From an uncultured Peptococcaceae bacterium (GTDB lineage: Bacteria; Bacillota; Peptococcia; Peptococcales; Peptococcaceae): 64,000 nt of DNA. Below the pieces are notes generated by a model. That model worked only from the letters and a program-made list of their open reading frames with translations. It made no database searches and had not been told where the DNA came from. The DNA is taken from contig CABUKW010000002.1 of NCBI GenBank assembly GCA_902492275.1, positions 1-64,000 of the forward strand, written 5' to 3'. Each line of letters begins with the position of its first letter. Positions within the stretch are counted from its first letter, which is position 1. This document shows, piece by piece, positions 15,115-23,011 of this stretch. The position numbers were made by a program, and so were the translations under genes.

Positions 15115-17280
15115 TTACATAGCATTTGATACGCTCCGCACGGCTCCTTTGCTACTGTTTTCTTTCTTTTCAGGACGGAACAGCATATATAACAGCCCAA
15201 TCAGAGCGACGAGCGCTACCACTGTGCCAAGACCAAAGCCACCGCCAGTGAGTAAAGTACCGAACTGATAAATAATCAGGGTTACGATATAAGCCAGACC
15301 GCACTGATAGCCAATTGCAAACAGGAACCATTTAGTGTTGTTCATTTCCCGTTTGATTGCGCCCATAGCTGCAAAGCAAGGTGCGCACAGCAGATTGAAT
15401 ACCAAGAAGCCATAAGCGGCAATCGGTGTCATAACGCTAGCCAGATTACCCCAAACTTCTGCACCGTCTTCTGCAACTTCAGCAAAGCCATACAGCATAC
15501 CGAAGGTAGCAACAACGTTTTCTTTTGCGATCAAACCGGTAATGGCTGCAACTGCCATCTTCCAGCCTTCGCCGCCCTGGGTCCAGCCCAATGGTGCAAA
15601 AATCCAAGCGATGGCGCTGCCAATCGAAGCCAGCACAGAATCATTCAGTTGTTCTGCTTCCAGCATACCGAAGCTGCCATCTACCCAACCGAAGCTCATC
15701 AAGAACCACAATACGATGGTGGACAGTAAAATGATGGTACCAGCTTTCTTAATAAAGGACCAGCCCCGTTCCCACATGCTTCTCAGCACATTGCCTACCG
15801 TTGGCATATGATAAGCTGGCAGTTCCATAACAAAAGGAGCCGGTTCTCCTGCAAACATCTTTGTTTTCTTTAACATAATACCGGAGCAAACAATGGCTAA
15901 AACCCCGATAATATAAGCGCTCCAAGCCACCCAACCAGCGTTGTTAAAGAATGCGCCTGCGATTAACGCGATAATCGGCAGCTTTGCACCGCAAGGTACA
16001 AAAGTGGTTGTCATAATGGTCATTCTGCGATCCCGTTCATTTTCAATGGTTCTGGAAGCCATAACGCCCGGAACCCCACAACCGGAACCAATCAGCATTG
16101 GAATAAAGGATTTGCCCGATAAACCAAATTTACGGAAAATTCTGTCCATGATAAACGCAACGCGAGCCATATATCCGCAGGATTCCAGGAATGCCAAAAA
16201 GATAAACAGTACCAGCATCTGCGGCACGAAACCCAGAACAGCGCCAACCCCAGCAACAATCCCATCCAAAATCAAACCCTGCAGCCAGTCAGCACAGCCA
16301 ACAGCAACCAGTAAGCCTTCAATGGCCGGTGGAATAATTTCACCGAATAGCACATCATTGGTCCAGTCGGTTACAAAGGCGCCAACCGTTGTAACGGAAA
16401 CATAGTAAACAACAAACATCACTGCAGCAAAAATTGGCAGCGCCAAAATACGGTTGGTAACAATCTGGTCAATTTTATCAGAAATAGACAGACCTTCCCG
16501 TTTTGCTTTCTTGCTGCACTTGCCGATAATGGAAGAGATAAAGGAATACCGTTCATTGGTGATGATGCTTTCTGCATCGTCATCCATGGCGTCTTCCAAG
16601 GCAGCCACCACAGATTCTACATTTGGAACCTGCTTCATCATGCCGCCGATTTTTTCATCTCGTTCAAACAGCTTGATGGCAAAGAACCGTTTCTGTGTCT
16701 GTGGCACATCGCTGCCCAGCATACCTTCGATTTTATTGAGCACATCTTCCACTTGTGAATCGAAGGTATGGGCGATTGTTGGTGCCTGCTTAGAAGCTGC
16801 TGCCTGTACAGCCAAATCAGCTGCCTCTTTAATGCCAGTTCCCTTCAAAGCAGAAATTTCAACGACCTTACAGCCTAAAGCCTTAGACAACTCATTGATA
16901 TTAATCTTATCACCATTTTTTTCAACAATGTCCATCATATTAACGGCCATTACAACTGGAATGCCCAATTCCAACAGTTGGGTGGACAAGTACAAGTTAC
17001 GTTCCAGATTAGTACCATCAATAATATTTAAAATTGCATCTGGTCTTTCATTAATTAAATAATTTCTGGCAACGACTTCTTCCAGTGTGTATGGAGATAA
17101 TGAATAAATCCCCGGCAAGTCCATAATGACAACGTCACTATGTCCTTTTAGTTTCCCCTCTTTTTTTTCAACCGTAACCCCTGGCCAGTTTCCTACAAAC
17201 TGATTGGACCCAGTCAATGCATTAAACAGAGTCGTTTTCCCACAGTTTGGGTTCCCGGCAAGCGCTATTTTATAACCCAT
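15115..17280 (-). CDS. feoB: Ferrous iron transporter FeoB
   Basis: 721 residues. The N-terminal G domain is complete: G1 GNPNCGKTT at residues 8-16, the switch region GNWPGVTVEKKEG, G3 DLPG, and G4 NMMD. A helical guanine-dissociation-inhibitor region follows, then the membrane part with two Gate segments, one around MLIGSGCGVPGVMAS and one near LLCAPCFAAMGA. It imports Fe(II) across the inner membrane with GTP as the switch or energy source. The start ATG at 17280 has AGGAGG 12 bases upstream, slightly long. It is the third gene of feoA-feoA-feoB-Cys-rich peptide. Confidence 0.97.
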   Translation of the reverse strand: MGYKIALAGNPNCGKTTLFNALTGSNQFVGNWPGVTVEKKEGKLKGHSDVVIMDLPGIYSLSPYTLEEVVARNYLINERPDAILNIIDGTNLERNLYLSTQLLELGIPVVMAVNMMDIVEKNGDKININELSKALGCKVVEISALKGTGIKEAADLAVQAAASKQAPTIAHTFDSQVEDVLNKIEGMLGSDVPQTQKRFFAIKLFERDEKIGGMMKQVPNVESVVAALEDAMDDDAESIITNERYSFISSIIGKCSKKAKREGLSISDKIDQIVTNRILALPIFAAVMFVVYYVSVTTVGAFVTDWTNDVLFGEIIPPAIEGLLVAVGCADWLQGLILDGIVAGVGAVLGFVPQMLVLFIFLAFLESCGYMARVAFIMDRIFRKFGLSGKSFIPMLIGSGCGVPGVMASRTIENERDRRMTIMTTTFVPCGAKLPIIALIAGAFFNNAGWVAWSAYIIGVLAIVCSGIMLKKTKMFAGEPAPFVMELPAYHMPTVGNVLRSMWERGWSFIKKAGTIILLSTIVLWFLMSFGWVDGSFGMLEAEQLNDSVLASIGSAIAWIFAPLGWTQGGEGWKMAVAAITGLIAKENVVATFGMLYGFAEVAEDGAEVWGNLASVMTPIAAYGFLVFNLLCAPCFAAMGAIKREMNNTKWFLFAIGYQCGLAYIVTLIIYQFGTLLTGGGFGLGTVVALVALIGLLYMLFRPEKKENSSKGAVRSVSNAM

Positions 17281-17302
17281 TGCTCATTCTGCCTCCTTAT
17301 TA

Positions 17303-17524
17303 TTATTCCACTTCAATCATTTGAGCATCTGCTTTGCGGATAGACATTTCATATCCTCTTACGGTAACCTCAATCGGATCGCCCAGTGGAGCAACCTTGC
17401 GTACATATACATCGCAGCCTTTGGTAATTCCCATATCCATAATACGGCGTCTTACACTGCCATCTCCATGTACCTTTACAACCTTGGCGCTATTACCGCA
17501 AGGAATCTCGCGCAAGTTCTTCAC
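17303..17524 (-). CDS. feoA: FeoA domain protein (second copy)
   Basis: 73 residues, a single SH3-like FeoA domain: LREIPCGNSAKVVKV, RRRIMDMGITKG and the closing GYEMSIRKADAQMIEVE. FeoA helps FeoB work, probably by binding its cytoplasmic side. I chose GTG at 17524 because AAGGAGG lies 8 bases before it; the ATG at 17530 is only 2 bases from that site. It sits 22 bases before feoB and follows the other FeoA-domain gene. Confidence 0.88.
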   Translation of the reverse strand: MKNLREIPCGNSAKVVKVHGDGSVRRRIMDMGITKGCDVYVRKVAPLGDPIEVTVRGYEMSIRKADAQMIEVE

Positions 17525-17590
17525 ACCCATTACCTCCTTTACCACTCATTCATTAGCAAAAACTAACTTTTTAGCAAACAAATCATGGCC

Positions 17591-17800
17591 TTACACCATG
17601 ATTCGACTTGCCATCGTTTTATCTAAAGCAATTCTTGCTTCTTTCACCTTCAAAATCATATTACCGCCAATTTCAGAAATCACAGTGACAGGTTCTCCTA
17701 CCACAAAACCCAAATTAGCTAAATGCTTTTGAATATGATCCCGTCCGGTAATTTTGAGAATTACGCGTTCCTCCCCATGAGGAGCCATCGACAACGGCAT
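17591..17800 (-). CDS. feoA: FeoA domain protein (first copy)
   Basis: 69 residues with a FeoA/SH3-like pattern (RVILKITGRDHIQKHLANLGFVVG, then VKEARIALDKTMASRI). It is more divergent than the FeoA copy at 17303-17524 and lacks that copy's conserved CG near the N-terminus. Two stand-alone FeoA genes before feoB are common in anaerobic Firmicutes, and the two may have different partners. ATG at 17800 with AAGGAGG 9 bases upstream. It is the first gene of the operon, behind the promoter at 17878-17906. Confidence 0.88.
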   Translation of the reverse strand: MPLSMAPHGEERVILKITGRDHIQKHLANLGFVVGEPVTVISEIGGNMILKVKEARIALDKTMASRIMV

Positions 17801-17877
17801 AGGAACCAACCTCCTTTATCATGCCATAGAACCTTTTTATATGCATACGGTTTGCATATTTCCCTTCTGTGTATATA

Positions 17878-17906
17878 ACTTTACTACAACTAACTTAGTT
17901 TGTCAA
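17878..17906 (-). promoter_or_regulatory. Feo operon promoter with palindromic operator
   Basis: Minus-strand -35 TTGACA (17901-17906), 17-base spacer, weaker -10 TAAAGT (17878-17883). The spacer begins with a perfect 13-bp palindrome AACTAA-G-TTAGTT (17888-17900), which resembles DtxR-type iron-regulator half-sites (TTAGTT-like) more than a Fur box. Binding there would block RNA polymerase. Confidence 0.55.
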
Positions 17907-18177
17907 TAAGCATTTTTAGAAAAATATAGATAATTATATTGAGTTTTTATCAAAAATATAAAACAATCAATAATATGTCCTTGTGTGTCTTAATTCTAAT
18001 ACTCTATTCTTTATTTCCCATTGCTATTTCTATATGAAAAAAAGCAGAGCTATCATACAGAAGTCTATTCATTGTCAGCTTACTATTCGCTTGACATCCT
18101 CAATAGCCGCTTCTGTTTTCGCTCTGCCTCTTGCAACTTTCCTCTATCGCTGTCGCTGCTTTGCATGAAGTAATTCG
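17907..18177. other. Gene-free stretch between the Feo operon and a CBS gene
   Basis: AT-rich close to the Feo promoter. On the minus strand a run of seven T at about 18040 after CTCTGC may end the CBS gene's transcript, but I find no convincing stem. A 27-codon frame starting at 18164 has no ribosome site. Nothing else is supportable. Confidence 0.4.
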
Positions 18178-18639
18178 CTAGATTGCGCTGGGCAGCAAAC
18201 ATTCAAAATCAGACTGCTGCTGGGCACTTTGCGCTTCCGTAAAAGCCTGCACCGAAAAATACTGGATAATATCCTTACGTGTCACAATTCCAATAAAAAT
18301 ATTGTGTGCATCCACCACCGGTACAAAATTTTGCTGTAGCGCTAATTGCAATAAATCCTCTATATCAGCATCCAACTGCACAGCCTGATTATTTCTGCGC
18401 AGCGGCAGCTCACGCAACCGCCAGCCTTCAGCCTCTTTCCACGTCGCGCCGTTTCGTTCCAGCATCCCCCATAAAAAATCACCCTCGGTAACCGTGCCCA
18501 TATAATGACCCTCCCGGTCGATAATCGGAATTGCTGTGTATTGATAATGCTTCATCTTCTCTAAAGCCTGCCGCACCGTAACATCCTCATAAAGATAGGC
18601 CACATTTTCCTTCGGTGTCAGAAAAAACAAAACGTTCAT
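18178..18639 (-). CDS. CBS-domain pair protein
   Basis: 153 residues, two CBS motifs in tandem: VTVRQALEKMKHYQYTAIPIIDREGHYMGTV-type in residues 15-60 and the second ending FVPVVDAHNIFIGIVTRKD near 130. No catalytic domain is attached. Such free-standing pairs usually bind adenine nucleotides and act as energy or ligand sensors for a partner. ATG at 18639 with AAGGAGG 8 bases upstream; the longer frame to 18759 has no site. The lipid kinase gene is divergent from it, and a second CBS-pair gene lies just beyond that kinase. Confidence 0.8.
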   Translation of the reverse strand: MNVLFFLTPKENVAYLYEDVTVRQALEKMKHYQYTAIPIIDREGHYMGTVTEGDFLWGMLERNGATWKEAEGWRLRELPLRRNNQAVQLDADIEDLLQLALQQNFVPVVDAHNIFIGIVTRKDIIQYFSVQAFTEAQSAQQQSDFECLLPSAI

Positions 18640-18893
18640 GCCATTTGCCTCCTTCGTTAGACCAAAATGACTGGAAATCCTATTTGCAGTATATGCCAAA
18701 AAAGAACCGTACAGGTGCTGTTTCTTTCCTGTTTTTATCAAGATTTTGTCAAGAAACACCCTTCGCCTTTATTTTGCGCTCTAAATCCAGCAGAACTGTT
18801 TTACCTGGCGGCCTTTTTATGCTACAATGCAAATAGCTTCTTGTGGTCAACTTCGTAAAATTATCTCTATCCATATAAAAAAGGACGCCTACT

Positions 18894-19802
18894 ATGAAAT
18901 ATATTTTTATTATCAACCCTGCCGCCGGAAAGCGGAAACTGCAAAAGAACCTGTTATCACAAATTCAACGGCTTCTGTCCCCAGAGCAGTACCAAATTCT
19001 CTATACAGCCTGCCCCGGTGACGGACAACGTCTGGCGGCCCAAGCCGTGCAAGCAGACCGGGATATTTGCATTTTTGCCTGCGGCGGTGACGGAACTTTT
19101 TTTGAAGTTATCAACGGCGCTGCCGGGCAGGTGCCCATCGGCATTTTTCCCTGCGGCAGCGGCAACGACTTTATCAAAAACATTCTCCCAGCGGACAGCC
19201 TGCTGGATTTATCTGCCCAACTACAAGGCAAAACTGTGCCGTTAGATTTAATCCGTTGTAATGGTCGCTATATTTCCAATGTCTGCAATATCGGTTTTGA
19301 CGCCGATATCGCCTACAACATGAACCGTTTTAAGAACTGGCCGCTGGTTTCCGGCAAACAGGCTTATCTGCTCTCGGCAGTTTACTGTTTTCTTTATCGC
19401 CTGCAGGGCTATTCCATGACCGTCCGGCTAGATGACCAGCCGCCTATCGACGGCACCTTTCTGTTCGCCCTACTGGCCAACGGTCAAACCTATGGCGGTT
19501 CCTTCCGCGGTGCGCCCCAAGCTTCTGTACAAGACGGTCTGATGGATGTTTGCCTGTGTAAGCAAATATCACGGCCTACACTGCTGCGCTTTCTGCGCCC
19601 CTTTCAGAAAGGTACCTATCTGCAAAAAAAGAGCTGCGCCGCTTTTATCCAGTATCAAAGATGCAGAAGTGTGCAAATTGCGCTGCAAACACCTACCATT
19701 ACCGGCTATGACGGCAACATCACCATATCGACATTGCTTGAAGCAGAGCTTGTCCCCGCTGCCATGGAGCTGATAATCCCCCAGAATGCTGCTCTGCGCT
19801 AA
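18894..19802 (+). CDS. Diacylglycerol kinase-like lipid kinase (YegS/BmrU family)
   Basis: 302 residues, normal for the family. The N-terminal INPAAGKRK motif, the nucleotide-binding GGDGTFFEVING and the GSGNDFIKNI segment are intact, so it should phosphorylate a membrane lipid such as diacylglycerol or undecaprenol from the cytoplasmic face. Later NIGFDADIA and DGLMDVCL segments also fit. ATG at 18894 follows AAGGA by about 9 bases. The gene is alone on the plus strand between two CBS-pair genes and ends 19 bases before a strong hairpin. Confidence 0.88.
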   Translation: MKYIFIINPAAGKRKLQKNLLSQIQRLLSPEQYQILYTACPGDGQRLAAQAVQADRDICIFACGGDGTFFEVINGAAGQVPIGIFPCGSGNDFIKNILPADSLLDLSAQLQGKTVPLDLIRCNGRYISNVCNIGFDADIAYNMNRFKNWPLVSGKQAYLLSAVYCFLYRLQGYSMTVRLDDQPPIDGTFLFALLANGQTYGGSFRGAPQASVQDGLMDVCLCKQISRPTLLRFLRPFQKGTYLQKKSCAAFIQYQRCRSVQIALQTPTITGYDGNITISTLLEAELVPAAMELIIPQNAALR

Positions 19803-19820
19803 ATGACTACCAAACAAAAA

Positions 19821-19868
19821 AGGGTTGCTGGAATGAAACGCCGATCGGTGTTTCATTCCAGCAACCCT
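19821..19868 (-). terminator. Perfect 19-bp terminator stem between convergent genes
   Basis: Arms 19821-19839 and 19850-19868 are perfectly complementary (AGGGTTGCTGGAATGAAAC), loop 10 bases, followed on the minus strand by TTTTTTGTTTGG. It ends the CBS gene at 19897. The plus-strand side has no T run but would still stall or protect the lipid kinase transcript. Confidence 0.85.
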
Positions 19869-19896
19869 CACAGGCCAACCCTGACCCATATAGACT

Positions 19897-20415
19897 TTAT
19901 GCTTCTTCTGCTTCTGCCTCTTTTTCCAGATAAATACCCAGAATATAACGCAGAATATCGGACCGGCTGATCACCCCAGCCAGCTTGCCATCCTCCAGCA
20001 CGGGCACTTTTTTGATTTTCTTTTCGCCCAGTACCTTAGCCACCTCGTCGATATCATAATCGGTATCCACCGACACCAGCTTGGTGGTAGCCAGTTCCAT
20101 CACATTCAATTCCATTAGATCATGCAGTTTCTTTTCAAAAGACTCTGTATCGTACCAGACTGTGATGAAGCTTGTCATATCAATAATCCGCGGATTCTGT
20201 TTGGCAATGAACTTCATAATGTCACCGTCACTGATAAAGCCAACTACCTGCTGCCTAGCATTGACAATCGGCAAACCGCTGGTTTTACATTCGACAAGCG
20301 CCTGCAGCACTTCCTTGATATTGGCCTCGTCCGATACGGTGTACACATCGGTTTTCATAATTTCACTAATTTTTTTATTCATTTCGCTTCTTGTTTCATT
20401 CCCGTGTTTTTTCAT
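19897..20415 (-). CDS. CBS-domain pair protein
   Basis: 172 residues with two CBS motifs: VSDEANIKEVLQALVECKTSG...PIVNARQQVVGFISDGD in the first half and DIDEVAKVLGEKKIKKVPVLEDGKLAGVISRSDILR in the second; the tail is strongly acidic. A 35-residue linker lies between the motifs. Probably an adenine-nucleotide sensor without its own enzyme domain. ATG at 20415 with AAGGAG 10 bases upstream. It resembles the 153-residue CBS protein at 18178-18639 in layout but not closely in sequence. Confidence 0.8.
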   Translation of the reverse strand: MKKHGNETRSEMNKKISEIMKTDVYTVSDEANIKEVLQALVECKTSGLPIVNARQQVVGFISDGDIMKFIAKQNPRIIDMTSFITVWYDTESFEKKLHDLMELNVMELATTKLVSVDTDYDIDEVAKVLGEKKIKKVPVLEDGKLAGVISRSDILRYILGIYLEKEAEAEEA

Positions 20416-20490
20416 AAACCATCCACTCCTTCACATTCAGCCATACATCTAATGGTTTATAAACAGTATAACCTATTTCCAGCAAAAATG

Positions 20491-20985
20491 CTACCTTTTT
20501 TCTTGGCATAACGAAAGAATCAACTGCCATTTCTGCAATTTTTGCTCCCGCTTCATGGTATGGGCCGGACTGGTGGAAGGCATCTGGTAATATTCCATCT
20601 GTGCCAAAAGCTCCGGAAAATTCCGTTGAAAACTCTGAAAGGCCTTGCCGCCGTTAAACAACAAATATTGGATTGCCCAATGCTCCGCCAGAAAAGCAGG
20701 AATCTCATTGGGCACCTCTGCCGTGATATTGCTGTCCAAACTGCCCTCCCGCTTGCAGCTAGCCAGCACATCCCACAGCGCCACATGATGGCGCAGCAAC
20801 AATTGCTTTTTCACCGCATAATCGTCATTGTAAGGTTCCTCAAAAATCTGAAACATCATAGGCCAGAAAAAATTCTGTTTATGACCATAATACTGCTGCC
20901 GCTCTAAAGACGTCACACTGGGCATAGAACCTAACACCAGAACCCGGCAATTTTCATCTACAATAGGCGGAAAACAATGAATCAT
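20491..20985 (-). CDS. Hypoxanthine-DNA glycosylase-like enzyme (UDG superfamily)
   Basis: 164 residues. The motif VLVLGSMPSVTSLERQQYYG followed by NFFWPMM is that of the family 6 uracil-DNA glycosylase superfamily, whose members remove hypoxanthine (deaminated adenine) from DNA; the late SPAH segment is the second active-site motif. Acts in base excision repair. I prefer ATG at 20985, where GAGG lies 9 bases upstream, over ATG at 20991 with only 3 bases. No operon partner: a methyltransferase gene lies 38 bases upstream on the same strand and could be co-transcribed. Confidence 0.82.
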   Translation of the reverse strand: MIHCFPPIVDENCRVLVLGSMPSVTSLERQQYYGHKQNFFWPMMFQIFEEPYNDDYAVKKQLLLRHHVALWDVLASCKREGSLDSNITAEVPNEIPAFLAEHWAIQYLLFNGGKAFQSFQRNFPELLAQMEYYQMPSTSPAHTMKREQKLQKWQLILSLCQEKR

Positions 20986-21022
20986 TTGCATACACCTCGC
21001 TCTGAAAATACAACCTCACGTT

Positions 21023-21823
21023 TTATACCCGTTCTTTTCGAAATATATCAAGGGCATGGCTGGTAACGCCCAGCAAATCCTCCCGCTCGCAAGTCGCAAA
21101 ATGATAGCGCAAATATAATTGAAATGTGTCATCATCCATCCTATCCAGCGCTTCTCGCAATAACAAGGCACAACCGTCCGACGCCACATAATGCAGCCGC
21201 GTTACAGGCAGTACCGCCAACAGCCGGTCAACGTCCTCTTTCCGCACCAGTTCAAACAAATCCTTCGGTTCCGATTTTGCGGCAAAGGTTTCCCCATCCA
21301 GCAAGCCCTGCTCAATATAGGCCGCTACATCGATATTGCTGCGCTGAAAGCCTTCGTCCAGCAGACAGCCATCCGATATGACATAAGCCGCAAAAACAAC
21401 GCCGCCCGCTTTCGTAACGCGAATTGCCTCCCGCAGCACCTGTAACTTATCCTCTTCACGATAAAGATGATACAAGGGTCCCAACAACAAGGTGATATCA
21501 TACTGATTATCCGGAAACACTGATAAATCTAAGGCATTGCCCTGCATCACCGTAACGGCTTCTGTCGGCAATGTATTTTTGCGAAAAACCGCAATATTGT
21601 GGTCGACCAACTCCACTGCATCGACAGCGTATCCCTGACGGGCCAACTGATGGGAATAACGGCCGGTTCCCGCACCGATTTCCAGTACCCGATCGCCAGG
21701 CTTCAAATACTTCTGGATGTAACGCATGGTAGTATGAAATTCAACAGTTCCATGCTTGACTGCTAAGCGGCTATCTTCATCATACTGATTATAAAAATCA
21801 ACAATATATGGATTGAGTTCCAC
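21023..21823 (-). CDS. Class I SAM-dependent methyltransferase
   Basis: 266 residues. Motif I VLEIGAGTGRYSHQLARQG (about residues 45-63) binds SAM, motif II ends in VELVD, and DITLLLGPLYHLYREED is the motif IV region seen in small-molecule methyltransferases. The substrate is unknown. GTG start at 21823 follows AGGTGAAAAG. It is the last gene before the IS3 scar, and its upstream side (21824-21994) is gene-free apart from a few AT-rich stretches. Confidence 0.8.
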   Translation of the reverse strand: MELNPYIVDFYNQYDEDSRLAVKHGTVEFHTTMRYIQKYLKPGDRVLEIGAGTGRYSHQLARQGYAVDAVELVDHNIAVFRKNTLPTEAVTVMQGNALDLSVFPDNQYDITLLLGPLYHLYREEDKLQVLREAIRVTKAGGVVFAAYVISDGCLLDEGFQRSNIDVAAYIEQGLLDGETFAAKSEPKDLFELVRKEDVDRLLAVLPVTRLHYVASDGCALLLREALDRMDDDTFQLYLRYHFATCEREDLLGVTSHALDIFRKERV

Positions 21824-21994
21824 CTTTTCACCTGCTTTTTAGCGAAATCGTTTTCCTCTGTATAACGTTTATATAGAGCAGAGGAAGTATTAGAATTGTT
21901 GCACAGGAATCCCTTTATGTCAAGAGGTATAATTTATGCATGAGGATTACAAAGTGTAAACAAAATATAGTCCCATGTAGACAGGAGGTTTACC

Positions 21995-22116
21995 CTGAAA
22001 TACACAAAAGAAGAAAAATTGAATATTAGCTACAAGATTTATGAAGGTGAGCCCACCCGTTGCCGGGCAGCCGAAACTGTCTCGCTAGTAAAGTCTAACT
22101 TTTTGGGGTCACATCA
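21995..22116 (+). mobile_element. IS3-family remnant (internally deleted)
   Basis: After AGGAGG, a frame starting CTG at 21995 reads KYTKEEKLNISYKIYEGE then TRCRAAETVSLV, the beginning of an IS3/IS150-type OrfA transposase with its helix-turn-helix. After about 30 codons it breaks off and runs into TCTAACTTTTTGGGGTCA (22094-22111), a typical IS3-family end that closes in CA at 22116. The rest of orfA and all of orfB are missing, and the start codon has changed to CTG. No target duplication can be seen. Confidence 0.6.
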
Positions 22117-22141
22117 AAGAGACTCCGCAATCTTTTTTCTG

Positions 22142-23011
22142 TTACCCTAATAGCTCAGCGCGGGCGATGGCCAGCTTGCGGCTGTGCAGTTGTCCCCGCT
22201 TGCTGTCGCCGGTGAAAGGCAGCGGCACACACATGCCGTTGATCCGGTCGTACATCCGCTGCCAACCGTCGTCGGCCTGCCTGAATTGGGTCGGCTCCAG
22301 ATTGGTGGTGAGCAGAAGGGGACGGCCAGCTTTGCAGCGCTCGTCAACGACCAGATATAGCTTCTCCAGCACAGCGGCGCTGCTGCGCTCTACGCCCCAA
22401 TCATCCAAAATTAACAGCTCGTAGCAGTTGAGCTGATGCAAATACTGGGTCAAATCAATTTTGTAGCTGCTTAACTCCCGTGCCAGACGGGCGGCAGTGG
22501 TCATTAGCACCGTATGCCTTTGCGCCAGCAGCGCGTGGGCCACGCAAGCCGCCGCAAAGGTCTTGCCTGTGCCCGGCGCGCCATGCAGCAGCAAGCCAAT
22601 GTTCTCCTGTTTCATCTGGGCAAATTTCTGCACATAGCGCTCCAGCGCCTGCATAGCCATTGCATTGCTGCCGTTCGCTGCGGCAAAGCTGGCCTTTTGC
22701 AGCAAAGCTGCCGGTACGCCTTGGGGCAATAAATTCTGTATGCGGCGAAATTGCTGTTGGGCCTCCTGCTCTGCCTGCTCCTGCTCCGCCTGTTGTCCCT
22801 GACAACGACATTTGCAGGCAAAAATCCGCTTGGTCTTTTGCCAAGGAATTTCCACCAGCACCTGCTTAGCGGTATGACACTTGCCGCAATACAGCAGACC
22901 GTCCTGCAGATAATCTCCAGCTTCCCGCTGCACCGCTACCCGACATTCAATCTGCTCCAAAATCTGTGTTCCTCTTTCTGTCCAAGTGGGCGTCAAAACA
23001 ATCCCTCCCAT
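22142..23011 (-). CDS. DnaC/DnaI-like helicase loader ATPase
   Basis: 289 residues. The N-terminal third carries a zinc-binding cysteine set, CGKC at 42-45 and CKCRC at 66-70, then a coiled Gln/Glu stretch. The AAA+ domain has Walker A GAPGTGKT (144-151), Walker B LLILDDWG and a sensor 1 LLTTN. This is the DnaC/DnaI layout that loads the replicative helicase; IstB-type transposition helpers share the ATPase but not this N-terminus. ATG at 23011 has AGGAGG 7 bases upstream and overlaps the DnaD-like gene by 19 bases. It could be the host's own loader or a phage-derived one; no other phage genes are near. Confidence 0.85.
   Translation of the reverse strand: MGGIVLTPTWTERGTQILEQIECRVAVQREAGDYLQDGLLYCGKCHTAKQVLVEIPWQKTKRIFACKCRCQGQQAEQEQAEQEAQQQFRRIQNLLPQGVPAALLQKASFAAANGSNAMAMQALERYVQKFAQMKQENIGLLLHGAPGTGKTFAAACVAHALLAQRHTVLMTTAARLARELSSYKIDLTQYLHQLNCYELLILDDWGVERSSAAVLEKLYLVVDERCKAGRPLLLTTNLEPTQFRQADDGWQRMYDRINGMCVPLPFTGDSKRGQLHSRKLAIARAELLG

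Noticed and set aside
15941..17062. Long plus-strand open frames inside feoB
   Set aside because: They are antisense shadows of feoB codon pattern, without ribosome sites or recognisable domains.
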